Shown here: positions 45,163 to 54,167 of the stretch, one piece after another
How the letters are laid out: every line of letters begins with the position of its first letter
Position numbering within the stretch: the stretch's first letter is position 1
Origin: Paenibacillus sp. BIHB 4019
GTDB lineage: Bacteria > Bacillota > Bacilli > Paenibacillales > Paenibacillaceae
Length of the DNA stretch: 64,000 bases
Assembly: GCF_002741035.1 (NCBI RefSeq)
Contig: NZ_CP016808.1
Span: 4,884,501 to 4,948,500 of the forward strand
Reading direction: 5' to 3'
Program-made: the position numbers and the translations under genes
The notes under the pieces: model-generated
What the model was told of the DNA's origin: nothing
What the model saw: only the letters and a program-made list of their open reading frames with translations
The model's database searches: none

Positions 45163-45234
45163 TCAACTCTAACAAAGAAAAACTGCCCAGACCCGGCTAT
45201 AGCCAGGTTTGGGCAGTTTCTCTTTGTTAGTTGA
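45163..45234. terminator. Long imperfect hairpin downstream of the surface protein gene
   Basis: A stem of about 33 bp (arms containing AACTGCCCAGACCCGGCT and AGCCAGGTTTGGGCAGTT, extended by TAACAAAGA/TCTTTGTTA) closes on a tiny loop. It lies beyond the stop of the minus-strand gene and probably ends its transcript; the length also resembles a miniature inverted-repeat element. Confidence 0.6.
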
Positions 45235-45302
45235 ATGTCTTCAGAAGGCGTTTCGCCGTCCTATTAAAAGCCGGGGAAAAGTCCGCGGCTCTCATTATGT
45301 CA

Positions 45303-48300
45303 TTACTCATTAATTAACATTGCTTGCTGTAAGAATCTTGTTACAATTGCAGCAGTTTGTGCACGTGTTAGGTGGCTTGCTGCTGTAAGATGCTGATCAT
45401 GGCCTTGCATGATATTGTTAATGACCATAAGTGCTATGGCTTTCTTCGCCCAACCAGCAACTTGTTGACTGTCCTCAAACGAACTTAATGCATGATTCGC
45501 TTCGGCATCCGTCACGGTCGACGCAAGCGAAGTAATTGCCATCGCTCTAGATAAGATCACAGCGGCTTCTTGCCTTGTAATCGTCTGATTTGGTCTAAAC
45601 GTATTATCCTCAAAACCTTGAACAAGTTGAAAAGCTAAAGCCGCTTGTACAACAGATGCATACCAATCTGAGGACTTCACATCCTGTGGCAAGTTAATTT
45701 GCTCAACTGACTTCAAGCCCAATGCTCTAACGACAATCGCGAGAAACTCTGCACGGGTGATATCTTTATCAGGTTGAAAGGTTGTTGCTGTAACACCATC
45801 AACAATGAGGCGCGAAGCCATATTATTGACATCATTTTGGCTCCAATGTCCTTGCACATCGGCGAATTTCTTCGGATTCCATATAATTGCATAGGTACTA
45901 TTCGTTAAGCTATTCATTACGGCATGTAATTTGCCGTCTTTTGTGAAGACATTTGTTGGAATGTGGGATATTGTTCCATCTTCATTTAATACAACGCCAG
46001 TTGTTATTTGAGCGGGATCGATTACATTCGGCAATACAATCTCACGTGACACATAACGATCGAATTGATCGACCTTAATGGCACGATCTCCATACTTAGC
46101 TATAATTTCAAAATTAATCGCTGGAGCAGCCAAAGTCACCTTTTGGTTTGCAGCGGCAGAATCAAGCAACTTTTTACTTTCAGTAGATGGTTTTCCCATA
46201 CGTATGCTTAACTTAATATCTTCCAGCTTCACGTTATTGCCAAACTGAGACGCGATTTGATCAATCATTAGCTGTTTCGATTGGATGGTATAAATGGCAT
46301 CATTGGTGTCAATTTTAATAACTGTATTTGTCTTCTCCAATGATTTAATTACTTTACCATTCAATTCTGTCTGGATAACATCTGATTTAGAAGTTACTGG
46401 AATAAGGAGTATTTGATTATTTTTACCTTCCAGTAAAGCAATCAATTTCTCAGTATCAAGGGATACAATCGTTGTCGATTGTCCATCTGCAACAACTTCT
46501 TTTAACGTCGCTATTTTATCTAGCTTTACACCATCCAATATAACTGGGTTATCTGGATTTGGGTTTGGATTAACTGTTTGTGTGGCTGATGGTCCGCTTT
46601 CCGGAACTTTAGGAAGGAAGCTTTTGATAATCGTCACATTGTCGGCATAATAGTTTGCCGTAGCTAGATCATCTTTACCATCGTGATTAAAATCGCCAGC
46701 CGCAACCGACCGAGGCATAACATCGGTACTATAACTATTTTCCAAGCTAAACCCGCCCGTGCCATCGCCCATAAATACAGATATTGACCGTAATAAAGCA
46801 GGAACTGCAATATCCAACTTCCCATCACCGTTAAAATCACCAACTGCTAATGAAAAAACCTGATTCGAAAAAGTAGAAATCGTTTCCTCTCGAAATGTGC
46901 CCGTTTGATCACCAAAGAGAATATGAAGAGAATATTCTGATGGACCATTATAAGCAACCGCTATATCAGCCCGTCCATCACGATTAAAATCACCTGTAGC
47001 AAGCGCGCTTGGTTCGTTGATGCCCCCATATTCGTCACCAGCGGTAAATGTCCCATCTCCTTGTCCATGCAAAATATATACTTTGTTCGTTCCCTTGTTA
47101 GCTATAGCCAGATCGATCTTGTCATCATCATTAAAATGGCCTGAAACGATGGAATTGGGTGAGGAGATTCGATTATCAACTGGATGATCTTCTATCTGAA
47201 ATTCCCCATTGCCGTCTCCAAGCAGCACGCTTAGACGGTTTGATCCCGTATGGGCTACAGCTAGATCGGGATTATTGTCTCCATTAAAATCCGCAACAGT
47301 AATGGTTCTAGCTTTAGAACCAGATACGGTGCTAGATACAAAAGTTTTGCTAATAAATGATCCTGTCCCATCGTTTAATAATCGTGTGATCGTATTATCA
47401 CCGGAATTAGCAACGATCAGATCTGGTTTGCCATCGAGGTTAAGGTCAACTGACAAAAGTTGAACAGGCTTACTACCAACTACATAATTAATGGCGGCTG
47501 CAAACTGGCCTTTTCCATTGCCTCGCATGATGGACACATTATTAGAATTAAAATTTGCCGTTGCTATATCCAACTTCCCATCTCCGTCAAAGTCGAAACT
47601 TGTAACTGATGATGGTTGACGGCCACTAACTTCATAATTAACGGATGCAAGTAACGTTCCGTCTCCTCTACCTAGCAAAATGGAGGAAAAATTAACATTA
47701 TTACCAAACTCATCATAATTTGCAGCGACTACATCTAATTTTTTATCAGCATTGAAATCAGCAATAACGACCTGAGAGTAAGAACCTTGTACAGCATATC
47801 GATCTGCGGCTTGCAATGATAGCACGGATCCTGCACTATCATTTAATAAAATGGATACTTGAGTTGCCTCCGAACAACCAACAGCCAAATCAAGATCGCC
47901 ATCACCGTCTAGATCAGCGAGAGCAAGCGAGTAGGGGTCATCGAGTGTTGATACATATGAATTTGGACAGCTTGCCTTAAATTTAACAGCAGCTGTAAAT
48001 GAACCTTGTCCGTCACCTTGAAGAATAGAGATTCCAGCCGAATCTCCAGTAGTAACCGCAACAATATCCGCATGACCATCCCCATTCATATCTCCAATAA
48101 CAGATGTTAGTGGGTTGTTTCCAATGGGATATTCAGTAGTTGACATTGACGTCAAGTTCCCATTATTAGTTAAAATAGAAACTTTCCCTTCTCTGCTATG
48201 GGTAATAATAAAATCCAAGTTGCCATCCCCGTTAATGTCACTCGCAGTAATAGAATTAGGCTCATAACCTACTCGAATCGGGATTGGCTCACTAAATGTA

Positions 48301-48914
48301 AGCGTCCCATCCGATTGTGGAGCTTCACCAAGTAACAATACAATGTGATGCTCATTTGTAAGCGAGTCACGGTTAGATACAGCCAAATCCATAAGCGAAT
48401 CTTTGTTGAAATCCCCTATCGTTACTGAACTAGGCGTAAATGTGTTGTAGTCAACGCTATCGATATAGACACTATAGTTTACTGTGGGTTTAAACAACCC
48501 GTCTGCTTGACCTATCAGTACAGAGACCGTACTAGAATGAATATCACTAGCTCCATCCCCACTGTTAGCGGTTACAATATCTACGATGTTGTCCCCATTC
48601 AAATCGCCAACAGCTACATCACTAGGCTTAATACCAACTGGATAATGTTTCTCCTGATAAAGACCAGCAGGATCATTAAGAAGAATTGAAACCTGGTTCT
48701 CATATGAGTTCGCAGCTGCTAGATCAGGTCGTCCATCTTTATTAAAATCACCAACAGCAGCCGCATTAGGCTGAGCGCCTAATCCGATGTTCTCCGCTCC
48801 TTCAAAGTTTGATTTGCCTAATGCGGTAGTAGGTAAAATAAGTGCAATTAAACATAAAATTATAACAATTGATTTTAATCTTCTAGAACTAGATTTCTTC
48901 GACATAATTCTCAA
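45303..48914 (-). CDS. Surface-anchored FG-GAP/VCBS-repeat protein with three SLH domains
   Basis: About 1203 aa. Signal peptide (RRLKSIVIILCLIALILPTT), then 14 repeats with the Ca-binding-like core D-x-N-x-D-x-x-x-D (GDFNKDGRPDLAAAN, SDINGDGNLDFIITH, ADLDGDGDLDLAVGC and others) over about residues 45-800. A beta-rich linker with a YGDRA/ITTGV segment (about 860-1030) follows, then three SLH domains (FADVQGHWSQNDVNNMA; DVKSSDWYASVVQAAL; FEDSQQVAGWAKKAIAL) that bind pyruvylated wall polymer. The repeats should fold into seven-bladed propellers, probably two. Start: TTG 48914 has GGGAG 9 bases upstream; ATG 48905 is an alternative. Confidence 0.88.
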   Translation of the reverse strand: MRIMSKKSSSRRLKSIVIILCLIALILPTTALGKSNFEGAENIGLGAQPNAAAVGDFNKDGRPDLAAANSYENQVSILLNDPAGLYQEKHYPVGIKPSDVAVGDLNGDNIVDIVTANSGDGASDIHSSTVSVLIGQADGLFKPTVNYSVYIDSVDYNTFTPSSVTIGDFNKDSLMDLAVSNRDSLTNEHHIVLLLGEAPQSDGTLTFSEPIPIRVGYEPNSITASDINGDGNLDFIITHSREGKVSILTNNGNLTSMSTTEYPIGNNPLTSVIGDMNGDGHADIVAVTTGDSAGISILQGDGQGSFTAAVKFKASCPNSYVSTLDDPYSLALADLDGDGDLDLAVGCSEATQVSILLNDSAGSVLSLQAADRYAVQGSYSQVVIADFNADKKLDVVAANYDEFGNNVNFSSILLGRGDGTLLASVNYEVSGRQPSSVTSFDFDGDGKLDIATANFNSNNVSIMRGNGKGQFAAAINYVVGSKPVQLLSVDLNLDGKPDLIVANSGDNTITRLLNDGTGSFISKTFVSSTVSGSKARTITVADFNGDNNPDLAVAHTGSNRLSVLLGDGNGEFQIEDHPVDNRISSPNSIVSGHFNDDDKIDLAIANKGTNKVYILHGQGDGTFTAGDEYGGINEPSALATGDFNRDGRADIAVAYNGPSEYSLHILFGDQTGTFREETISTFSNQVFSLAVGDFNGDGKLDIAVPALLRSISVFMGDGTGGFSLENSYSTDVMPRSVAAGDFNHDGKDDLATANYYADNVTIIKSFLPKVPESGPSATQTVNPNPNPDNPVILDGVKLDKIATLKEVVADGQSTTIVSLDTEKLIALLEGKNNQILLIPVTSKSDVIQTELNGKVIKSLEKTNTVIKIDTNDAIYTIQSKQLMIDQIASQFGNNVKLEDIKLSIRMGKPSTESKKLLDSAAANQKVTLAAPAINFEIIAKYGDRAIKVDQFDRYVSREIVLPNVIDPAQITTGVVLNEDGTISHIPTNVFTKDGKLHAVMNSLTNSTYAIIWNPKKFADVQGHWSQNDVNNMASRLIVDGVTATTFQPDKDITRAEFLAIVVRALGLKSVEQINLPQDVKSSDWYASVVQAALAFQLVQGFEDNTFRPNQTITRQEAAVILSRAMAITSLASTVTDAEANHALSSFEDSQQVAGWAKKAIALMVINNIMQGHDQHLTAASHLTRAQTAAIVTRFLQQAMLINE

Positions 48915-49094
48915 AATATCCAACTCCCTAATAGATTTAGACACGTTTACTTGCGCAAACATATCAAAAATATTCCAGCTAGTCAATATGAAATCTTTAT
49001 GTAACATCGGCCAGCAAACTCGTTTATAGTACAACTATGGTAGCCGTCAAATTTACCATTTGCTGATCTGTTTTGGGTGTGTCATACCCTAATG

Positions 49095-49150
49095 CGGGAG
49101 TGTAGCTGCATGGCATGCAAGTGGTCGTTCGTTCGATCCCGCTAGGTTCA
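49095..49150 (+). pseudogene. tRNA-Ala-like remnant
   Basis: GGAGTGTAGCTGCATGGCAT runs into TGCAAGTGGTCGTTC and GTTCGATCCCGCTAGGTTCA, which keeps the T-arm and acceptor end of a tRNA-Ala but has lost much of the D-arm and anticodon arm. It is the right-most of the tRNA-like scars. Confidence 0.5.
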
Positions 49151-49229
49151 GAATCTGTTCAGTGGACTATTGTAAAATAGGTATTAAGAGAATATGATAA
49201 ATGTCCTCATATAGGGGTTATCTACTAGT

Positions 49230-50004
49230 TGCGGGAAAGCTTTCTAATGGAAGCGTGATGGAGCAGCTATCAGCTCAGCCACAAATGCAAACTATACGCT
49301 GACGCAAGACGACATCGGAACGGTAATTAGCGTAACATTAACGGCTATCGGAACACATGCAACAGGCACTTTGACAAGTGCAGGGACAGCTGAAGTGGTC
49401 AAAGCAGATGGACCAGCAGCGCCGAGCGCACCGGTATTGCGTTTGAAAACAACGACGAGCCTCACGCTTCAAGCACAAGCAGGACAAGAATACAGCCTGA
49501 ATGGTATAACATGGAAGGATAGCGCAGCATTAAGCGGTCTCACGTTGGACACGGACTATACGATCCAGACGCGGGTGAAAGCAATGGCTACACGTGAAGT
49601 ATCGCAACAAGTGCAGGCGTGACATTTAGGACTAATAATGTTGTGGTTAGCCCAAGTGCTCCAGTAACCACAAGTCCATCAACAATCGGAGTGGACGTTC
49701 TTGTAAACGGCAAATTAGAGAGCGCGGGTACGGCGTTCATAACAGAATTAAACGGTCAAATGGTTAAAAAACTGGAGAATAAGCAAGCTACAAAGTTACA
49801 GCGACATACGGTGATAAATCCGTCGAAATATCTAAATTCAATGCCTATATCGAGCGGCCTTTCGCTATTCCGACAGGCGTGGATTTCAATCGAATTACAA
49901 CTGGAATAGTCGTTGCTCCAGATGGAACAACGCGTCATGTACCAACAAAGGTTCGCTTAATCGATAGCAAGTGTTATGCTTCCATTAAAAGCCTAACTAA
50001 CTAG
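49230..50004 (+). pseudogene. Decayed paralogue of the SLH surface protein
   Basis: Broken frames encode surface-protein segments. First NYTLTQDDIGTVISVTLTAI and SLTLQAQAGQEYSLNGITWK end in a stop at 49620-49622. An overlapping frame gives DVLVNGKLESAGTAFITELN. After a frameshift near 49790, YGDKSVEISKFNAYIERPFA and FNRITTGIVVAPDGTTRHVP align with YGDRAIKVDQFDRYVSREI and ITTGVVLNEDGTISHIP of the protein at 45303. At least two frame changes and missing ends show it is dead. The SLH domains that should follow are absent. Confidence 0.75.
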
Positions 50005-50026
50005 ATTTCAGAGGTTGCCTTGTGTT

Positions 50027-50398
50027 TCATTTCCGCCAAAAAGTCGAACAATCCGCCTTATCCAAAATATTAAACTCAATCATTTTCTCCAGTAATGAGT
50101 AATCGACCGGACTATACCATTTGATACGCATCAACTGGCTGGTATGATCATAGCCAGCCTGCACAATGGCGTCAGAAAAATGATGAATGCCTGCCTTTTC
50201 AGGGGCCACAGCCAAATGCTGCTTAGCTATGCTAAAGCCAATAATGAAGGTGCCGTGATCGGTAAACATTGGCTGATTCCAAGCGATTTTTGGCAATAAA
50301 TTTGGAAACTTCTCAGCTACCCAAGCCAATACCTCTTCGGTTCTAGCCCGATGCATCGGGTTAACTATACTCGCTAAATATTCTGCAAAAACGTCCAC
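50027..50398 (-). CDS. DUF1801 protein, YdhG/frataxin-like iron chaperone family
   Basis: About 123 aa. The DUF1801 fold is visible: [60 protein letters not shown], then a closing helix. Members resemble frataxin and some are proposed iron chaperones; this is not certain. GTG 50398 is chosen because GGAGGT lies six bases upstream, which removes 19 residues of the longest frame. Confidence 0.8.
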   Translation of the reverse strand: MDVFAEYLASIVNPMHRARTEEVLAWVAEKFPNLLPKIAWNQPMFTDHGTFIIGFSIAKQHLAVAPEKAGIHHFSDAIVQAGYDHTSQLMRIKWYSPVDYSLLEKMIEFNILDKADCSTFWRK

Positions 50399-50529
50399 GT
50401 TTTTACCTCCGGGCTCAAACCCCTGTAATGTTCTAGCTCCTCCTAAAAAACACAAGGAATAAACAAATTTAGACTAAGTATATCAATGAAAGAATCAACT
50501 TTCCAGAGCAGCAGGTTTTCCTGATTTGA

Positions 50530-50605
50530 CATGCGAACAAGAATCTTCGCATGTTTTTTTTATTTAAAGGGCTACCCAAAAGGGCGGATGTATCCGCCCT
50601 TTTGG
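50530..50605 (+). terminator. Terminator plus second hairpin upstream of LTA synthase
   Basis: CATGCGAA/TTCGCATG followed by a run of eight T (50530-50559) is a clear plus-strand terminator. A second stem, CCAAAAGGGCGGA/TCCGCCCTTTTGG (about 50575-50604), follows with no T-run. No intact plus-strand gene precedes them, so they either end a lost gene or belong to a leader. Confidence 0.65.
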
Positions 50606-50757
50606 ACGATGTCCGAACGCCTCCCGGGCTGTAGGATAAAAGCATATATAAAAATCATACGATTTTTGAGGGGAATAAATGGCTTCACGCAAATGCTGCA
50701 TCAGCAACGCATGAACCTGAAAGATCAATGGATGGTGAAAGTAAAGGAGATTTACGC

Positions 50758-52617
50758 ATGGACAAGTTACGGAGAATGAGAAACAACTCTCATCTCATCT
50801 TTAGCTTTATTCTGCTTTTGAAGAGTACGGTAGCCTGGTTTGTTGTATTTGACGAAACGCCGAGTTGGAGTATGGTGCTGACGGAATTCCCTTTTTTTAT
50901 CCTTGTGTTCAGCCTGATTGAGTGGTTCGCGACCAAACGAAAAATTCTTTATTATATGATAGCTAATCTCTTCATTACGCTCATCTATTTCGCAGTGCTG
51001 ATGTATTACAAATATTACGGCGTCATTGCGACTTACCATGCCTTGCAGCAGGCGGATAAGGTTACCAAGGTGGGGGAAAGCACCTATTCCCTGATCGCTC
51101 CCTATTATCTGTTTATTTTTTTGGACATCGTAATCTTTCTATTTTTTATGTTTCGTCCGAAGTATATCGCTAGATGGATGCAAAGAGGTTCAAAGCGTAT
51201 GGACCGCCATGTGCTGTTTGCCCTAACATCTATATCGCTTGTACTCTGCCTGTTTAATATTTGGCCCAACCACGCCGGCATGAATGAAATCAAAAAGGCG
51301 GAAAACATGGGTATTCTCAACTATGAAGTATATAAGGTGATTGCGGACACGACCGAAAAAGTTGAACTCATCGATTTTAAGGAGATCACCCAGCAAGCTG
51401 TTGATGAGTTGAAGGGCAGCGAAATTGCAGCATCGCCTAAATACTGGGGTGTCGATAAGGGGAAAAACCTAATCGTCGTCCAGATGGAATCCTTCCAGAG
51501 CTTCTTGATTGGACTGACCATTGACGGGCAGGAGGTCACGCCGAATCTGAATAAGCTAGTCAAGGAAAATACGTATTTTAGCCATTTTTACACCAATGCG
51601 GGCCAAGGCACAACTTCCGATGCCGAGTTTGTCGTCAATACCTCTTTTTATGCACCCAAAAATGAGCCAGCTACCGCTTCCGAATATATGAATAAGAAGC
51701 TGCCTAGCCTGCCGCGTCTGCTTAGCGACAACGGCTATTTCACGGCTACGTTTCACACGAATCGTGTGGAGTTTTGGAACCGTTCGGATTTATACCAAGC
51801 GGTCGGCTTTGACAAATATTATGAGCAGTCCTTCTACGGCGACGAGGATCATATCGCCTTCGGTGCTTCAGACGAGGTGCTGTTCGCCAAGACGGTGCCA
51901 GAGCTTGCAAGGATCGATGCCCAAAATCAGCCGTTCTATGCGATGGTCATTTCCATGAGCGCCCATCATCCCTACCATATCCCCAAGGATAAATACAAGA
52001 TGGAGCTTCCTGAAGGCTGCGAGGGAACGAAGCTCGGCAATTATTTGCTCGCCCAGAATTATGCAGACTATGCCATTGGCCAATTTCTGGAGGAGCTGAA
52101 GTCCAAGGGGCTTTGGGACAACAGCCTCATCGTATTTTACGGCGACCATCAAGGTTTGACGATGTATTCCCTTGATCAGGAGGAGAAGGGCCAGATAGAA
52201 TCGCTGATCGGGCATGAGTACGGCTATACGGACATGTTTAACGTTCCGTTTATTGTCCATTCCCCAAGCGGCGAGTTGCCTCCCGTCATGTCAGGCACAG
52301 GCGGCCAGATCGACATTTTGCCGACTGTAGCTAATTTGCTTGGCATAACCGTGCAGAACCAGCTGCATTTCGGTCAGGATTTGTTTAACCAAGGCAGCAA
52401 TCTGCTCCCGGTTAGACACTTTTTACCGCTAGGGTCTTTTGTGAACGATCACAGTATTTATGTCACAGGCAATGGATATGCCGACGGAAGCAATTATCGA
52501 TTAAGCGACAATAAAGTTACCGAGGACGGTTCAACTGAAACGGAATTTAGAGCGGCGCAGCGCTTGCTTGAGCTGTCTAATAGCTATCTGCTGCAGTTGC
52601 CAAATGATCAAGAGTGA
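50758..52617 (+). CDS. Lipoteichoic-acid synthase-family phosphoglycerol transferase
   Basis: 619 aa. Five N-terminal membrane helices (to about residue 165) and a large outer sulfatase-like domain: NLIVVQMESFQSFLIGLTID with the metal Glu, AGQGTTSDAEFVVNTSF with the nucleophile Thr, AMVISMSAHHPYHIP, and VFYGDHQGL with the metal Asp-His pair. These enzymes polymerise glycerol-phosphate from phosphatidylglycerol onto a lipid anchor outside the membrane. ATG 50758 has AAAGGAG 7 bases upstream. The glycosyltransferase gene 52 bases downstream is probably in the same operon. Confidence 0.92.
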   Translation: MDKLRRMRNNSHLIFSFILLLKSTVAWFVVFDETPSWSMVLTEFPFFILVFSLIEWFATKRKILYYMIANLFITLIYFAVLMYYKYYGVIATYHALQQADKVTKVGESTYSLIAPYYLFIFLDIVIFLFFMFRPKYIARWMQRGSKRMDRHVLFALTSISLVLCLFNIWPNHAGMNEIKKAENMGILNYEVYKVIADTTEKVELIDFKEITQQAVDELKGSEIAASPKYWGVDKGKNLIVVQMESFQSFLIGLTIDGQEVTPNLNKLVKENTYFSHFYTNAGQGTTSDAEFVVNTSFYAPKNEPATASEYMNKKLPSLPRLLSDNGYFTATFHTNRVEFWNRSDLYQAVGFDKYYEQSFYGDEDHIAFGASDEVLFAKTVPELARIDAQNQPFYAMVISMSAHHPYHIPKDKYKMELPEGCEGTKLGNYLLAQNYADYAIGQFLEELKSKGLWDNSLIVFYGDHQGLTMYSLDQEEKGQIESLIGHEYGYTDMFNVPFIVHSPSGELPPVMSGTGGQIDILPTVANLLGITVQNQLHFGQDLFNQGSNLLPVRHFLPLGSFVNDHSIYVTGNGYADGSNYRLSDNKVTEDGSTETEFRAAQRLLELSNSYLLQLPNDQE

Positions 52618-52669
52618 TGGAAAGCTAGAAGTAAAGAAGTGGAAAAACGAAGGTTAGAGGAGGGTTCTT

Positions 52670-53374
52670 ATGACTCGGCTTTCAGTGGTCGCGCCTGTTT
52701 ATAACGAAGAGGAAAATATACATGATCTTTATTTAAGTATTACGGATGCTTTGAAAGGAAGGATTGATAGCTATGAAATCGTATTGGTGAATGACGGAAG
52801 CAGAGATCGAAGTGCGGTACTTCTGGATGAAATCGCCCAGATGGATCAAGCCGTAAAGGTCATCCATTTTGATAAAAACTACGGGCAAACGGCTGCGATA
52901 TGGGCCGGATTGAAAAACTCCAAGGGCGAGCTGATTGCGCTAATGGATTCAGACCTGCAGACAGACCCTCGGGATATTTTCAGGCTGATGCCATTCATCG
53001 AGCGGATAGATTTTGTAAACGGAAAACGGGTGAAATATAAAGATGCAAGGGTTAAAAAAATGGCTTCGCGTATCGGAAATGGAGTGCGCAATTGGATCAC
53101 GGGGGATTCGATTTATGATACAGCTTGTCCGATGAAGCTCTTTACCCGCGAGGTTGCGGATAGTTTTTATCTATACAATGGCATGCACCGTTTTTTGCCG
53201 ACAATGGCTAAAATGAACGGCTTCTCCGTCATTGAAGTGTCGGTAACCCATCATGAAAGACAGCGTGGAGTATCGAAATACGGTGTGTTGGCTTGTGCCT
53301 GCGTAGGATTCATGGATGCCATTGTCATTGGTTGGCTTAAAAAAAGAGGCAATCTGTACCGAATTAAGGGGTGA
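52670..53374 (+). CDS. Family 2 glycosyltransferase, dolichol-phosphate-mannose-synthase-like
   Basis: 234 aa GT-A domain: SVVAPVYNEEENIHDLYLSI, EIVLVNDGSRDRSAVLLDEI, DxD-type ALMDSDLQTDPRDI, then VKKMASRIGNGVRNWITGDS and CPMKLFTREV. It acts on nucleotide sugars and a polyprenyl phosphate at the cytoplasmic membrane face. The usual C-terminal pair of membrane helices is absent, so it is at the short end of the family. GGAGG lies before the ATG. After the stop an 11-codon frame (TTG 53380) with GGTGATC may be the start of a lost downstream gene. Confidence 0.87.
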   Translation: MTRLSVVAPVYNEEENIHDLYLSITDALKGRIDSYEIVLVNDGSRDRSAVLLDEIAQMDQAVKVIHFDKNYGQTAAIWAGLKNSKGELIALMDSDLQTDPRDIFRLMPFIERIDFVNGKRVKYKDARVKKMASRIGNGVRNWITGDSIYDTACPMKLFTREVADSFYLYNGMHRFLPTMAKMNGFSVIEVSVTHHERQRGVSKYGVLACACVGFMDAIVIGWLKKRGNLYRIKG

Positions 53375-53423
53375 TCTTATTGGAGGACAAGCAAGCGATT
53401 GACCATAACAAATAACGAAAGGA

Positions 53424-53460
53424 GAGGCCGCCGGTCATTACGGCGGCCTCTTGGCGGTCT
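53424..53460 (+). terminator. GC-rich hairpin after the glycosyltransferase
   Basis: GAGGCCGCC (53424-53432) and GGCGGCCTC (53442-53450) form a 9-bp stem; the downstream tract (TTGGCGGTCTCTTCC) is poor in T. It lies between converging transcripts. Confidence 0.55.
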
Positions 53461-53513
53461 CTTCCTATTTTTGAAAGGAATTAATGGCTTATCTTATGTC
53501 GCATATCTAACAT

Positions 53514-54167
53514 TTAAATTTGCAAAATGCCGCGCTCCAAAGCAGTCATAACCGCCTGTGATCTCGAATCAACACCCAATTTGTTATAAATATTAGTTAG
53601 ATGTGCTTTAACCGTACGTTCGGAAATGCCGACGTCATATGCAATTTCTTTGCTTTTGTATCCCCGGGCCACACATTGGAGAATATAAGTTTCCTTCTCG
53701 GTCAGCAGCGGCTCCTCGCTTTGGGGAGCGGCAGCGGGGACCTGATGCTCGCGGGCAGCGAGGACCCTCGCCATAATATCGGCTGAAAGCAGGGTTTCTC
53801 CCCTCACGGCAGATTCGATATTGCGAAATAAATTGTCTCGATCAGTATCTTTTAGAAGATAGCCTTTTGCGCCTAAAGCCAAGCCGTTAATCATCAATTC
53901 GTCTTCATTATAGGTTGTTAAAATGATAACCGGTACAGGGCAGTTCCTGCTTTTCAGTACTTTCATAGCTTCCAAACCACTCATGACGGGCATATTCAAA
54001 TCCATCAGAATGACATCAGGAACAACCTCGTCGATGAGGCTTATCGCTTCTTCGCCGTTTCTTGCTTCACCAACAACTTGAAACTGCTCGCTCGTCTCAA
54101 GGATCAACTTTAAGCCTTCCCGGACAACAAAATGATCATCAACAATTAGGATTTTGTAGGGGGTCAT
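53514..54167 (-). CDS. NarL/FixJ-family response regulator
   Basis: 217 aa. Receiver with D10-D11, phosphoacceptor Asp56 (ILMDLNMP), Thr (ILTTYNED) and Lys (YLLKDTD); LuxR helix-turn-helix at about 150-210 (LTEKETYILQCVARGYKSKE, IAYDVGISERTVKAHLTNIY). It is the partner of the kinase encoded just upstream, with a four-base overlap (ATGA). Likely target: the divergent MMPL exporter gene and its own operon through the palindrome at 55411-55442. Confidence 0.92.
   Translation of the reverse strand: MTPYKILIVDDHFVVREGLKLILETSEQFQVVGEARNGEEAISLIDEVVPDVILMDLNMPVMSGLEAMKVLKSRNCPVPVIILTTYNEDELMINGLALGAKGYLLKDTDRDNLFRNIESAVRGETLLSADIMARVLAAREHQVPAAAPQSEEPLLTEKETYILQCVARGYKSKEIAYDVGISERTVKAHLTNIYNKLGVDSRSQAVMTALERGILQI

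Noticed and set aside
45303..48914. Repetitive pattern in the surface-protein gene as a CRISPR or satellite array
   Set aside because: The periodicity comes from FG-GAP/VCBS codons; the repeats diverge at DNA level and have no constant spacers.
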